From the NCBI RefSeq assembly GCF_012932425.1, contig NZ_JAAIII010000004.1:62001-126000 (forward strand): 64,000 nt of DNA, written 5' to 3'. Every line of letters begins with the position of its first letter. The stretch's first letter is position 1. The notes beneath the pieces were generated by a model. The model was given only the letters and a program-made list of their open reading frames with translations. It was not told where the DNA came from and did not search any database. This document shows, one piece after another, positions 8,297 to 18,095 of this stretch. The translations under genes were made by a program, and so were the position numbers. The DNA comes from Bifidobacterium oedipodis (GTDB taxonomy: Bacteria > Actinomycetota > Actinomycetes > Actinomycetales > Bifidobacteriaceae).

Positions 8297-9223
8297 TCAG
8301 GACGAATGTCTCCTGCGAAGTTCTCTGGCTGAAACGGTGACGTTCAGACCGTGCAGACGCAGTCTGCGGGCCAGCTCCTCGCTCATGGCGACGGAACGGT
8401 GCTGTCCGCCGGTGCAGCCGACGGCGATGGTCACATAGTGCTTGTCTTCGAGCGCATATCCGGCGATGGCGGTTTCGATGGCCTTGGTGTAAGCGTCGAG
8501 GAATTCGATTGCGCCCTTGCTGGAGAGCACATAGTCGGATACCGGCTTGTCCAATCCGGTCAGTTCGCGCAGGCTGGGCACCCAGAAGGGATTGGGCAGG
8601 AATCGCACATCGGCCACGAAGTCGGCGTCGATGGGCATGCCATATTTGAATCCGAAACTGAATATATGCACGGATACGGTGGCGGGGCCTGAGCCGAGCA
8701 TAGCGTCGTATAGCTTGGTGGACAGCTGGTGGATGGACAGCGAGCTGGTGTCGATCACCCAGTCGGCACGCTCCTTGAGGTGGCTTAGTAGCACCCGCTC
8801 TTCAAGAATGCCGTCGATCAGACGGTTGCCGTGTTGCAACGGATGCGGGCGACGTACTGATTCATAGCGCTTGATAAGCACATCGTTGCTGCAGTCAAGG
8901 AACAGGATGCGGGTGGTAACGCCCAAGTCGTCGAGGTGTCCCAAGACGGCGGCCAGATCGTCAAAATATGAACGGGAACGCACATCGATGACGGCGGCGA
9001 GCTTGTGTACACCAGAGTCAGTGCCGGAGGTGGTCATCATATCCACCAAAGGAATGAGTAGTTTGGGCGGCAGGTTATCGACCACATACCAGCCCATATC
9101 CTCCATGCAATCGGCGGCATGGGATCGGCCAGCACCAGACATGCCAGTGATGAGCATTACCTCGAAACCATCGGCGGGATTCGGCTGGTCGGATCGATCC
9201 CGATCGCTCTGTTGTTCCGTCAT
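8297..9223 (-). CDS. rapZ: RNase adapter RapZ (YvcJ family NTPase)
   Basis: The 308-aa protein has a P-loop GMSGAGRSHAADC near residue 27 and the typical C-terminal RapZ domain with FSFGFKYGMP, DVRFLPNPFW and GCTGGQHRSV. In E. coli RapZ binds GlmZ RNA and senses glucosamine-6-phosphate; in Gram-positives (YvcJ) the partner RNA is unknown. The start at 9223 overlaps the aroE stop by four bases (ATGA), so translation is probably coupled; GGAGGAGG is six bases upstream. whiA follows after 141 nt. Confidence 0.96.
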   Translation of the reverse strand: MTEQQSDRDRSDQPNPADGFEVMLITGMSGAGRSHAADCMEDMGWYVVDNLPPKLLIPLVDMMTTSGTDSGVHKLAAVIDVRSRSYFDDLAAVLGHLDDLGVTTRILFLDCSNDVLIKRYESVRRPHPLQHGNRLIDGILEERVLLSHLKERADWVIDTSSLSIHQLSTKLYDAMLGSGPATVSVHIFSFGFKYGMPIDADFVADVRFLPNPFWVPSLRELTGLDKPVSDYVLSSKGAIEFLDAYTKAIETAIAGYALEDKHYVTIAVGCTGGQHRSVAMSEELARRLRLHGLNVTVSARELRRRHSS

Positions 9224-10197
9224 AATGCCTCCTCCAACGCGTTGCGCATGTCAATCTCCAGGTGATCGTCTTCAACGGTCAGATCTTGCAATCGTTCGTC
9301 CGCGTCGGATGGCGGATCATTGTCCCAAATGCCGGTCATCAGCAGCACCTGCACCAAAGCTTGGTACAGCAGCATTTCTTCGCCGCCGATGGCGTGACCG
9401 CCGTGCGCACGCCAAGTTTCCATGAGTTTGGTGGGGCGCGGGTCGTACACCACATCGAGCAGGAGCCCACGGAAAGCGTCCACAGGAATGCTGCTGAACA
9501 AATCGGCGACGGCATCCGCCGCATGCCCGGGAATGGTGTTGACCACATAGGTGGCGTCCGCGGCCGTTTGGAGCATCGCCTGTCTGTCGGCAAGATCGAT
9601 CTCGTTGTAGGGGTTCGCGGTGCGGATGAATTTGCTGGCCACTGGCTTGATGGAGGTGTTCTTGCCAAGGTGGCGCGCGGCTACGGTGATATGGCCGATT
9701 TCTCCCATCAGCGACATTGCGGCCGCCGCTGAGGTGGCGGTGTTGCCGTTGCCGATGATGAGCGCATTGCCGGCCCGCCGGGCGAGATGATGTTCGGCGA
9801 GTTCCCGATTGGCGTGGTCGAAGGCGAGTTGGATGCCCACCACATCGGTGTTGTACAGCTTGATGGAGGGCTTGCCGTGGGGCCACGCGGGGTCATCGAC
9901 AGCATTGCGCCAATCGAATACCGCGGTGTTGGCCACCTTGAGCTCACGGGCCCACAGGTTGGTGGGCTCACCGTAGGTCTGGATGGTTTTTTTCAATGGC
10001 ATGGTCAGGCTCAGACCAGCCCATGTGGGGTCAAGGGTTTTGAGGAAGGCGTCGAGCGACTCTTCGCCTACTTCATGGCGATCGTAGTGCCAGTCGGCAA
10101 GTCCCAGCGATTGATAGGCGGCGTTGTGCAGCACCGGTGACAGCGAATGCGCGATCGGCTTGCCGAGCACGGCGCAACGATGGTTGACTGTCGCCAT
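9220..10197 (-). CDS. aroE: Shikimate dehydrogenase
   Basis: The 325-aa protein reduces 3-dehydroshikimate to shikimate with NADPH in aromatic amino acid synthesis. Substrate-site motifs are present: AHSLSPVLHN near residue 16, TMPLKK with the catalytic lysine, KVANTAVF and YNTDVVG with the catalytic aspartate, and the C-terminal GGEEMLLYQALVQ. It is longer than the usual 270-290 aa because of an insertion around residues 95-115 and an acidic C-terminal tail of about 35 residues. The start at 10197 has GGAGGGG close upstream. Its position between uvrC and rapZ, coupled to rapZ, is unusual for an aro gene. Confidence 0.9.
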   Translation of the reverse strand: MATVNHRCAVLGKPIAHSLSPVLHNAAYQSLGLADWHYDRHEVGEESLDAFLKTLDPTWAGLSLTMPLKKTIQTYGEPTNLWARELKVANTAVFDWRNAVDDPAWPHGKPSIKLYNTDVVGIQLAFDHANRELAEHHLARRAGNALIIGNGNTATSAAAAMSLMGEIGHITVAARHLGKNTSIKPVASKFIRTANPYNEIDLADRQAMLQTAADATYVVNTIPGHAADAVADLFSSIPVDAFRGLLLDVVYDPRPTKLMETWRAHGGHAIGGEEMLLYQALVQVLLMTGIWDNDPPSDADERLQDLTVEDDHLEIDMRNALEEAL

Positions 10198-10342
10198 GTC
10201 CCCTCCTTCGAAGTGTTGTCTCCATGCTACAGTCTACCGTCTTAACAAACGGTTATGTGTCCGATGTTTTCTGTCACATCCCATATCGGGCCATATTAAG
10301 TGTCGTTGGATGCCGGCATCGCGCTTCTTGTCTGTTCTTCCC

Positions 10343-12625
10343 TCATTGCTGAGCGTGCAGCGCGTCATACAATGCCTGTGCTTTGGCATGACCAACGCCT
10401 TTGACCTGTTCGAAATCCTCCACGCTGGCGTCGCGCATGGCTTTGACCGAACCGAAGTGGGCAAGCAATCGCTTCTGATAGCGCTCGCCGATACCGGGGA
10501 TTTCGTCCAGCGCACTTCTCAGAGCGCCTTTGCGCCGCTGCTGGCGATGGTAGGTGATGGCGAATCGATGTGATTCATCACGCACCCGTTGCAGCAGATA
10601 CATGCCTTCTGACTGGCGTTTGAGAATGATGGGGTAATCATCGTCCGGCACCCACACCTCTTCGAGCCGTTTGGCCAGACCGCATACCGCCACATCGTTC
10701 ACGCCCGAATCTCGCAGAGCTTTTGCCGCGGCCAGCACTTGGGGTTGGCCACCATCAACCACCACCAAGTTCGGCTTGTAGGCGAACCGGTGGCGATCCG
10801 TGTTCTGCTGCACGATATCTCCGCCTTGCGCACTATCGCTCTGCGTCCTGTCAGCCTGCGTGCCATCAGACTGCGTATCGCTGGCTTGCAAGCGGCGCTC
10901 GGCCTCCATACTTTCACCTGAATCGCCGGCGATGTTGCCGTGCCTGAACCTACGGGTCAATGTTTCATACAGGGCGCTTAAATCATCCACCGCACCGTTG
11001 CCGTCCTTGCCGCGGATGGCGAAACGTCGGTATTCGGATTTCTTGGCGATCGCATCTTCAAACACCACCATTGAGGCGACCTGGAACGCGCCGCCTACGG
11101 TATTGGAGATGTCGTAGCATTCGATGCGTAGCGGCGCCTGGCTGAGTCCCAAGGCTTTGGCGACGTCGTTCATGGCCTGCGTACGTGCGCCCATGTCGGA
11201 GATACGACTCATTTTGGAGCGTTGCAACGCCTGCGAGGCATTCTCGTTGGCGCGGTCCATCAACTGTTTCTTGTCACCACGAGTGGCGGTGCGAATCGTC
11301 ACCGCTCCCCCACGCAGACCAGTCAGCCAATCTTCCAGCTCATCGCGGCGGCTGGGTTCGACCGGCACGATCACCTCGCGTGGCACCGGCGCAATGGGCG
11401 CGAGCAGATCGGTGCGACCGGTGATCTCCTGACGATTGTTGCGTTCACGGGTGGCTTGGGCGCGGGCTTGGGCGTCCGATGCCGTCATCGATTGCGTGGA
11501 TCCGATCGCTTCGCGATTCGTGGCGATGATGGCGGCCGCACTGGTGGTTTGCGACGCGTCAGTGTACACACGCACGATAAGATCGGCCATCAGATCGGCG
11601 TCCGCGATGTCTTCGACGCGTTCGACGCTCCAGTTGCGTTCGCCGCGTATGCTGCCTGCACGCACATAGAATGCATGCACCGAGGCTTCAAGCTCGTCGG
11701 AGGCGAAGCCGAATACGTCGGCGTCCACCTGATCGTCGAAGATAACGGCGTTCTGCTGCACCACGGTTTCGAGCATCTGAATCTGATCGCGCAGCCGTGC
11801 GGCTTTCTCAAATTCGAGTTCGGCGCTGGCCTCCTTCATATCACGGGTGAGTTGCGCAATATAGGACTTGCCGAGGCGACCGGTCATCACACCCACCAGT
11901 TGTTCGCACATGCGTCGGTGCTCGGCGGCTTCGATACGGCCTACGCAGGGTGCGGAGCACTTGCCGATGGAGGCGAACAGACAGGGGCGTCCGGTGAGTT
12001 CGGCCTTGTGGAACACGCTTTGTGTGCAGGTACGCACCGGGAAGCTGCGCAGCAACGAGTCCAAGCTGTGCCGCAGTTCCCATACTTTGGCGTAGGGGCC
12101 GAAGTACCTGGTGTCTCGGCGTTTGCGTGACCGGGTAACCCAGACGCGCGGGATGCGCTCCCCTGTGCTGATCGCCAGATAGGGGTAGGTTTTGTCGTCG
12201 CGGAATTGCACATTGAACCGTGGATCAAATTCCTTGATCCACGTGTATTCCAGCGTCAACGACTCAAGTTCAGTACCGACCACGGTCCATTCGAGGCTGC
12301 GCGCGGTGAGCACCATGGTTTGTGTGCGCGGATGCAGCAGATACAGCGGCTGGAAGTAGTTCGTCAATCGGTTGCGCAGGTTCTTCGCCTTGCCGACGTA
12401 GATGACGCGTCCTTCGCCATCCCTCCACTTGTAGACGCCCGGCTTGGCGGGAATGTCCGATGTTTTGGGACGAAATAAGTCACGCGTATCGCCCAACAGC
12501 GGAGCGCCATTCTTATTTACGGCGTTGTCGCCACCTTCGTGCGTACTCGTACCATCTATCATCAACGATGACGCGGTTTTTCGCCATTCCTCGGGGCTAT
12601 GCCGTTCCAACATTCCTGATGCCAC
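10343..12625 (-). CDS. uvrC: Excinuclease ABC subunit C
   Basis: UvrC (760 aa) makes the dual incisions of nucleotide excision repair with UvrA and UvrB. Domains in order: a low-complexity extension (1-55), GIY-YIG nuclease (~60-140, PGVYKW and VIYVGKAKNLRNRL), UVR motif for UvrB contact (~265-290, ELEFEKAARLRDQI), RNase H-like nuclease (YDISNTVGGAFQVASMVVFE) and a C-terminal double helix-hairpin-helix (LDEIPGIGERYQ, VKGVGHAKAQAL). A polar Gln/Ser/Thr/Asp insert of about 40 residues interrupts the RNase H-like region. The start is GTG at 12625 with AAGGA six bases upstream, 17 nt after the uvrA stop, so the two genes form an operon. Confidence 0.96.
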   Translation of the reverse strand: MASGMLERHSPEEWRKTASSLMIDGTSTHEGGDNAVNKNGAPLLGDTRDLFRPKTSDIPAKPGVYKWRDGEGRVIYVGKAKNLRNRLTNYFQPLYLLHPRTQTMVLTARSLEWTVVGTELESLTLEYTWIKEFDPRFNVQFRDDKTYPYLAISTGERIPRVWVTRSRKRRDTRYFGPYAKVWELRHSLDSLLRSFPVRTCTQSVFHKAELTGRPCLFASIGKCSAPCVGRIEAAEHRRMCEQLVGVMTGRLGKSYIAQLTRDMKEASAELEFEKAARLRDQIQMLETVVQQNAVIFDDQVDADVFGFASDELEASVHAFYVRAGSIRGERNWSVERVEDIADADLMADLIVRVYTDASQTTSAAAIIATNREAIGSTQSMTASDAQARAQATRERNNRQEITGRTDLLAPIAPVPREVIVPVEPSRRDELEDWLTGLRGGAVTIRTATRGDKKQLMDRANENASQALQRSKMSRISDMGARTQAMNDVAKALGLSQAPLRIECYDISNTVGGAFQVASMVVFEDAIAKKSEYRRFAIRGKDGNGAVDDLSALYETLTRRFRHGNIAGDSGESMEAERRLQASDTQSDGTQADRTQSDSAQGGDIVQQNTDRHRFAYKPNLVVVDGGQPQVLAAAKALRDSGVNDVAVCGLAKRLEEVWVPDDDYPIILKRQSEGMYLLQRVRDESHRFAITYHRQQRRKGALRSALDEIPGIGERYQKRLLAHFGSVKAMRDASVEDFEQVKGVGHAKAQALYDALHAQQ

Positions 12626-12642
12626 TCTTCATCCTTACTGAC

Positions 12643-15600
12643 TTACTGAAGCATGGGTTTGAGGAATTTGCCGGTCCAGCTTTCCGGGCATTCGGCAACC
12701 TGTTCAGGGGTGCCCTGCGTAACGATGGTGCCGCCGCCGTCGCCGCCTTCGGGGCCAAGATCAATAATCCAATCGGCTTCCTTGATCACATCAAGGTTGT
12801 GCTCGATCACGATGACGGTATTGCCCTTGTCGACCAATGATTGCAGTACGGCAAGCAGTTTGTTCACGTCTTCGAAGTGCAGGCCTGTGGTCGGCTCGTC
12901 GAGGATATACACGGTTTTGCCGTCGGAGCGGCGCTGCAATTCAGTGGCGAGCTTGACGCGCTGCGATTCACCGCCGGAGAGGGTGGGCGCGGGCTGGCCG
13001 AGACGGATATAGCCGAGGCCGACATCCACCAAGGTTTGCAGGTATCGCGAGATGCCGGTGTATGCCTTGAAGAATTCGGCCGCCTCCTCGATGGGCATAT
13101 CGAGCACGTCGGCCACGGATTTGCCGTTGTAGGTAACTTCGAGGGTTTCGCGGTTGTAGCGTTTGCCGTGGCAAACTTCGCAGTCCACATACACGTCGGG
13201 CAGGAAGTTCATTTCGATTTTCAGCGTGCCGTCACCATGGCAGGCTTCGCAACGGCCGCCTTTGACATTGAAGCTGAAACGTCCCGGCCCGTAGCCGCGC
13301 ACTTGGGCTTCAGGGGTTTTGGCGAACAGGGCGCGGATCTTGTCCCACACGCCGGTGTAGGTGGCGGGGTTGGATCGCGGGGTGCGCCCGATCGGGTTCT
13401 GATCCACGTGGATGACTTTCTTGACGTCCTCCACGCCTTCGACGCGCTTGTGTTTGCCGGGCACGATGCGCGCACCGTTGAGTTTGTCGGCCAGCACTGG
13501 GTAGAGAATCGTGTTGACCAGCGAGGATTTGCCGGATCCGGAGACACCGGTGACCACGGTCATCACGCCGAGCGGGAAGGTCACGTCGATGTTCTTGAGA
13601 TTGTTTTCGCGTGCGCCCACGACTTTCAGTGTTTTGGTTCGATGGATTTTGCGGCGGTGCGCGGGTACGGCGATTTCGCGCCGGTGCGCGATGTAGTCGC
13701 CGGTGATCGAGCGTTTGGCTTCGATCAGATGGTTGGCGGGGCCGGAGTAGATGACTTCGCCGCCGTGTTCGCCGGCACCCGGACCGATGTCGACCAGCCA
13801 ATCGGCCTGGCGGATCGTGTCTTCATCATGTTCCACCACAATTAGCGTATTGCCGAGGTCGCGCAGGTGATGCAGGGTTTCGATAAGGCGCTCATTGTCG
13901 CGCTGGTGCAAACCGATGGAGGGCTCGTCGAGCACATACATCACGCCCACCAACCCGGAGCCGATCTGTGTGGCCAGACGGATACGCTGAGCTTCGCCGC
14001 CGGAAAGTGTGGCGGCCGCGCGAGACAGGGTGAGGTAGTCGAGGCCCACGTCGTTCAGGAAGCCGAGACGTGCCTTGATCTCCTTGAGCACCTCGCCGGC
14101 GATCATTTGGGCCGAGCCTTCCAAGTGCAGGCCGTTGACCCATGCCAATTCCCGGACCACGGGCATATCGCATACGTCAAAGATGGATTTGCCGTCCACG
14201 GTGACCGCAAGCACTTCGGGCTTGAGGCGGCGGCCCTGGCACACCTGGCAGGGCACCTCGCGCATATAGGATTCGTAGTATTCGCGCATGGCCTGCGAGT
14301 CGGTTTCGTCATGGCGGCGCATCAGTGTGCGAATCACGCCTTCGAAACCGGTAGAGTATTCACGCAAACGCCCCCACCGATTGCGGTAGGAGACGTTGAC
14401 TTGGAAGTCGTGACCATAGAGCACGTCGTGACGCACGTCCGCAGGCAGGTCCTTCCATGGGGTGTTCATGGAGAATCCCATGTCTTTGGCGAGGCCTTCG
14501 AGCACATGGCCGTAATACTGGGAGGTCATCTTCGTGTTCGACCATGGTTCGATCACGCCTTCGGCCAACGACTTGTCGGGGTCGGCGATGATGAGCTCAG
14601 GATCGATTTCCAGTTTGAAGCCGAGGCCGGTGCAGGCCGGGCATGCGCCGTAGGGAGCATTGAAGGAGAACGTACGCGGTTCGATTTCGTCGAGTTCGAG
14701 CGTGTGGCCATTGGGGCAACTGCGATGTTCGGAGAAAGGTTGGCGGCGGGCGGGGCTGCCTTCCTCCTCGTCCACGAAGTCGATAACGATGGTACCGTTG
14801 GCAAGTTTGAGCGCGGTTTCCACCGAATCGGTCAGACGTTGACGGATACCGTCCTTGACCACAAGGCGATCCACCACCACTTCGATGGTGTGCTTCTTCT
14901 GCTTGGTGAGGGTGATGTCGTCGGACAGCTGCCTCATCTCGCCGTCAATCAGCGCGCGCGCATAGCCGTCGGAGCGCAGCAGTTCGAGCATATCCACGAA
15001 TTCACCCTTGCGTCCCTTGACCACAGGCGCGAGAATCTGGAAACGCGTGCGCTCAGGGTAGGCGAGCAGTGTGTCCACAATCTGCTGCGGCGTTTGGCTG
15101 GCCACGGGCTCGCCGCATTCGGGGCAATGAGGCACACCAGTGCGGGCGAAAAGCAGTCGCAGGTAGTCGTAGATTTCGGTGATGGTGCCCACGGTGGAGC
15201 GAGGGTTGCGGTTTGTGGTTTTCTGGTCGATGGAAACCGCCGGAGAAAGGCCTTCGATGAAGTCCACGTCCGGCTTATCCATCTGGCCCAGGAACTGGCG
15301 GGCATAGGCGGACAACGATTCGACGTACCGACGCTGACCTTCGGCGAACAGGGTGTCAAAAGCCAGCGAGGATTTGCCTGAACCAGATAAGCCGGTGAAC
15401 ACAACCATACGGTTGCGTGGAATCGCTAGATCCACATTCTTCAGATTGTGTTCGCGAGCGCCTTGGATGGTGATCTTGAGGTCGCCGGGAATGTGTGAGA
15501 TGTCGGCGACGAGTCCGCCGCTGGGGGTTTCCTTCAGCGGGGCTTTTCTGATTTCTCGGCTGAGGAACGAGTCGCTGGTCATTACTTTTTCGACGATGAC

Positions 15601-15654
15601 CTCGCCGTTTTTGCCACGTCCGCCTGCTGTTTTCGCCGCGTTTCTGGTCGCCAC
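12643..15654 (-). CDS. uvrA: Excinuclease ABC subunit A
   Basis: UvrA (1003 aa) is the damage-recognition ATPase of nucleotide excision repair. It has two ABC modules: Walker [15 protein letters not shown] near residue 90 and [14 protein letters not shown] in the second half, ABC signatures TLSGGEAQR and TLSGGESQR, and zinc-finger cysteine pairs (CPECGEP; CPNGH with CPAC; CEACHG with CEVCHG). The N terminus carries about 55 extra residues before the usual start region. The start is GTG at 15654 with GGAGG five bases upstream. A LexA-type box lies about 110 bases upstream, so SOS induction of uvrA-uvrC is likely. Confidence 0.98.
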   Translation of the reverse strand: MATRNAAKTAGGRGKNGEVIVEKVMTSDSFLSREIRKAPLKETPSGGLVADISHIPGDLKITIQGAREHNLKNVDLAIPRNRMVVFTGLSGSGKSSLAFDTLFAEGQRRYVESLSAYARQFLGQMDKPDVDFIEGLSPAVSIDQKTTNRNPRSTVGTITEIYDYLRLLFARTGVPHCPECGEPVASQTPQQIVDTLLAYPERTRFQILAPVVKGRKGEFVDMLELLRSDGYARALIDGEMRQLSDDITLTKQKKHTIEVVVDRLVVKDGIRQRLTDSVETALKLANGTIVIDFVDEEEGSPARRQPFSEHRSCPNGHTLELDEIEPRTFSFNAPYGACPACTGLGFKLEIDPELIIADPDKSLAEGVIEPWSNTKMTSQYYGHVLEGLAKDMGFSMNTPWKDLPADVRHDVLYGHDFQVNVSYRNRWGRLREYSTGFEGVIRTLMRRHDETDSQAMREYYESYMREVPCQVCQGRRLKPEVLAVTVDGKSIFDVCDMPVVRELAWVNGLHLEGSAQMIAGEVLKEIKARLGFLNDVGLDYLTLSRAAATLSGGEAQRIRLATQIGSGLVGVMYVLDEPSIGLHQRDNERLIETLHHLRDLGNTLIVVEHDEDTIRQADWLVDIGPGAGEHGGEVIYSGPANHLIEAKRSITGDYIAHRREIAVPAHRRKIHRTKTLKVVGARENNLKNIDVTFPLGVMTVVTGVSGSGKSSLVNTILYPVLADKLNGARIVPGKHKRVEGVEDVKKVIHVDQNPIGRTPRSNPATYTGVWDKIRALFAKTPEAQVRGYGPGRFSFNVKGGRCEACHGDGTLKIEMNFLPDVYVDCEVCHGKRYNRETLEVTYNGKSVADVLDMPIEEAAEFFKAYTGISRYLQTLVDVGLGYIRLGQPAPTLSGGESQRVKLATELQRRSDGKTVYILDEPTTGLHFEDVNKLLAVLQSLVDKGNTVIVIEHNLDVIKEADWIIDLGPEGGDGGGTIVTQGTPEQVAECPESWTGKFLKPMLQ

Positions 15655-15763
15655 GCCATCCTCCGTATCCGCTTATGCTAGCTCTGGTTCGCTCAAACCC
15701 GCACGTTTTGTGCCGAGGTTGCGTTGAAAGTCTGAGGTTAAGAATACCGCATCTGACGGGAAT

Positions 15764-15779
15764 TCGAACAGCTGTTCGA
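15764..15779. promoter_or_regulatory. LexA (SOS) box upstream of uvrA-uvrC
   Basis: TCGAACAGCTGTTCGA is a perfect 16-bp palindrome containing GAAC-N4-GTTC, the LexA box of Gram-positive and actinobacterial genomes. It overlaps a possible minus-strand -35 element (TTCGAA, 16 bases before TATTCT) about 110 bases before the uvrA start, where a repressor would block RNA polymerase. Confidence 0.75.
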
Positions 15780-15813
15780 GCGTGTCGCTGAGCCTGCGTG
15801 CACGGTAGTGCGG

Positions 15814-17475
15814 TCAGGCATCGGGGTACACGCTGATATCGTACGAGGCATAGTCTGGTAAACCCCACACGGTGACGGAGAACGGTGACGTTCCATCGTC
15901 CGCCGGCCATGATGCAGATCCGGATTGCGCATAAATCGGCTGACCGTCTTTGCCCCTGAGCGTAACGTACACCCAAACGCCTTGCCCGTTCGACGGACTG
16001 TATCCATTGTTGTCAACGCTGATTTCGCCGGTGAACGTCACATTGCCGAAGTCATCGGGTATCACGGCCAGTCGTGTCGTCGTGAAATCAGGTGAGGGTT
16101 GCGTCTTGACAAGGTTATAGTCGACCGGCGTCTGCACGATGAATTCCACGGAATCCGGAGCTGTGCCTTGCCCAGCCTGCCCTCCGTAATGTGCGGTTTT
16201 ACCCGCAGCGAGAGTCGGGTACGCGTCGTCTTGAGTGAACAGGATGGTGCCGTCTTTGGCGCGCCCGACCACTGTCACCGTGGGGTATACAACATCCATG
16301 GTGTCGCTGGTGTTGTTCAGGCCGATTGCGTAGTGCACGTAGCCCGAATCATCGACCGACCATCCTGATTCCACGAGTTTCACGGGATTGTCTGTATGGT
16401 CGGATTGCGCTTGATCATTATTGTCAGAGGATCCGCCGTCGCTGTTGCTACTGTCTTTGTCGTTGTCGCTTTTGGGTGTAGTTGTGGAGTTGGATTGTGA
16501 TGTCGACGTGTTAGAACCGGCGGCTTTATCGTCGAAATGTTCTGCTGCGAACATCGAAAATGCCACGCCGGCGACAGTGAGAATTATGGAGACACTGAGC
16601 ATCACCGCCACGACAGTTATGAATCCTCTGAGGAAAGTCCAGCGCTGCCCGCGCCTATCATTATGTTGGAACAGCGGGAATGCAATACGGCTTCTCGACC
16701 TTTTTGCAGCGTTTGGAATCGGTTGTCCGTGCATTTCCAACCGCAGATGTTCGGCGCTCTGCTGCCTCGCGCTGGGTTCAAAGGCGCACGCCCGCTCGAT
16801 AGTGGCTCGAAGCCGCGCCGGCACGAGCGATTCGTCGGCGACCAACTTGTCGTATGCACTTTCACCTGGATAGGCACCGGTCAGTAGATACCCCAGCAAC
16901 CGCCCGATGGAATATACGTCGGAACGTGCATCCGTTTGTGCGAAACCGTATTGTTCCGGGGATGCGAATCCCCACGTGCCCAGCGTGGTGGTGTCACGCG
17001 ACGCTTTTTCCGTGCGCATGCGTGCGATGCCCAAATCAATCAGGTGCGCACCATCTGGAGCGATGATGATGTTCCGGGGTGAAATGTCGCGATGCACGAT
17101 GCCATGCTCGTGCAGGGCTTGCGTCGCTTCGCATACTTGATCGATGATACGGATGGCATTCGTCGCATCGATTCGACCACGTTCCTCTACTAGCTGTTCG
17201 AGCGTTTTGCCAGGCACAAAATCGTAGATAACCACGAAACAGTCGGGCAGTTCATAGGTTGCCTCGACATGCGGCAGCCGCGGTGATTGACATTCGGCGA
17301 GCGCTGACCAAACGTTGCGTCGAGCCAGAGCCGTGGGGATTTTCTTACGCACGAAAGGGCCCGTTCCGGCGATGGATACCAGCTCGGTTACTCCTGATGA
17401 GCCGCGCGCAAGCACTTGTTCGACGTGGTAGGCGTCATCGATGCTCATGGCATGCATGACTTGTTTGTCGTCCAC
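15814..17475 (-). CDS. Membrane-anchored Ser/Thr protein kinase
   Basis: The 553-aa protein has an N-terminal Hanks-type kinase domain (~10-270), one transmembrane helix (~283-305) and an outside C-terminal part. Kinase motifs: lysine in VRKKIPT, VHRDISPRNII catalytic loop, DLGIAR in place of DFG, and ASPEQYG. A Ser/Asn/Asp-rich stalk follows the membrane helix, then about 170 residues of beta-rich sequence (GWSVDDSGYVHYAIGLNN) resembling FxLYD-type domains, with no PASTA repeats. The start is GTG at 17475 after GGGGAG. It lies 42 nt after an HTH gene whose family often accompanies such kinases. Ligand and targets are unknown. Confidence 0.88.
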   Translation of the reverse strand: MDDKQVMHAMSIDDAYHVEQVLARGSSGVTELVSIAGTGPFVRKKIPTALARRNVWSALAECQSPRLPHVEATYELPDCFVVIYDFVPGKTLEQLVEERGRIDATNAIRIIDQVCEATQALHEHGIVHRDISPRNIIIAPDGAHLIDLGIARMRTEKASRDTTTLGTWGFASPEQYGFAQTDARSDVYSIGRLLGYLLTGAYPGESAYDKLVADESLVPARLRATIERACAFEPSARQQSAEHLRLEMHGQPIPNAAKRSRSRIAFPLFQHNDRRGQRWTFLRGFITVVAVMLSVSIILTVAGVAFSMFAAEHFDDKAAGSNTSTSQSNSTTTPKSDNDKDSSNSDGGSSDNNDQAQSDHTDNPVKLVESGWSVDDSGYVHYAIGLNNTSDTMDVVYPTVTVVGRAKDGTILFTQDDAYPTLAAGKTAHYGGQAGQGTAPDSVEFIVQTPVDYNLVKTQPSPDFTTTRLAVIPDDFGNVTFTGEISVDNNGYSPSNGQGVWVYVTLRGKDGQPIYAQSGSASWPADDGTSPFSVTVWGLPDYASYDISVYPDA

Positions 17476-17517
17476 GTCTCTCCCCTATTCGTTGGTTGGC
17501 AGCAGCTGCATGCCATG

Positions 17518-18051
17518 TTATGACAGCAACGGCTTTTCACCCAAACGTTGCAGTTCGTCGTCCGCGGCCACACGATCAAAACCTTGGTTCACGCACCAGA
17601 TGAGGATTGCGTCGCGTCGCTGCTTGCACCATAGTTCGGAGACGCCGGCAAGCCTTAGCAGTCGTTGCGTTTGGCGCAGCGAACAGTTCAGACCAAACGC
17701 CAGCATAATGGCCCGGTCTCGTCCGGGACGGCTTTTGCCGGAGAAGATGTCATAGACCACGGTGGGGTTCAAGCCGGAGTCGCGCACCACGTCGGCGCGT
17801 TTGAGACCACGTTCGTCCATGATCTCGTACAGGTAGTCGGTGAGCTTGCGATCCGTGACGTGTTCCTCATCAAGATAGGCTTCGACGCGAGAGCTGGCCA
17901 ATAGGCGGTCCAGCAGTTCCTCAGTCAGGTGTTCCTTCTCATCTTCAGGCATGGCCGCCAAGGCTACCAGATACGACGTTGGGCACGATTCAGTTGCCAA
18001 CTGAATATTCGCAAATACACTCACACCACAATTATCCATAACTCCCTGCAT
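17518..18051 (-). CDS. HTH DNA-binding protein paired with the kinase gene
   Basis: This 177-aa protein carries a helix-turn-helix in its middle (about residues 75-135: DERGLKRADVVRDSGLNPTV followed by VYDIFSGKSRPGRDR) and ends in a conserved-looking AILIWCVNQGF...GEKPL segment. I recall similar proteins next to Ser/Thr kinases in Firmicutes; the order HTH-kinase with a 42-nt gap suggests one operon and possibly phosphorylation of the regulator (inference). The start is uncertain: 18051 and 18039 both have purine-rich sites placed too close, and a start near 17952 would remove the first 33 residues. It is divergent from the lipoprotein gene at 18096, leaving only about 44 bases for both promoters. 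Confidence 0.7.
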   Translation of the reverse strand: MQGVMDNCGVSVFANIQLATESCPTSYLVALAAMPEDEKEHLTEELLDRLLASSRVEAYLDEEHVTDRKLTDYLYEIMDERGLKRADVVRDSGLNPTVVYDIFSGKSRPGRDRAIMLAFGLNCSLRQTQRLLRLAGVSELWCKQRRDAILIWCVNQGFDRVAADDELQRLGEKPLLS

Positions 18052-18095
18052 AACACCTCACAGGGCACACGAAGAACACAAGAAAGAAGGACATC

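Noticed and set aside
13867..15381. Long plus-strand open frames across uvrA (504 and 334 aa)
   Set aside because: Antisense to a certain uvrA gene; no ribosome site and His/Gly/Val-rich shadow composition.
15700..15800. tRNA-like TTCGA sequence upstream of uvrA
   Set aside because: No acceptor stem or other arms fit; the TTCGAA is part of the LexA palindrome.
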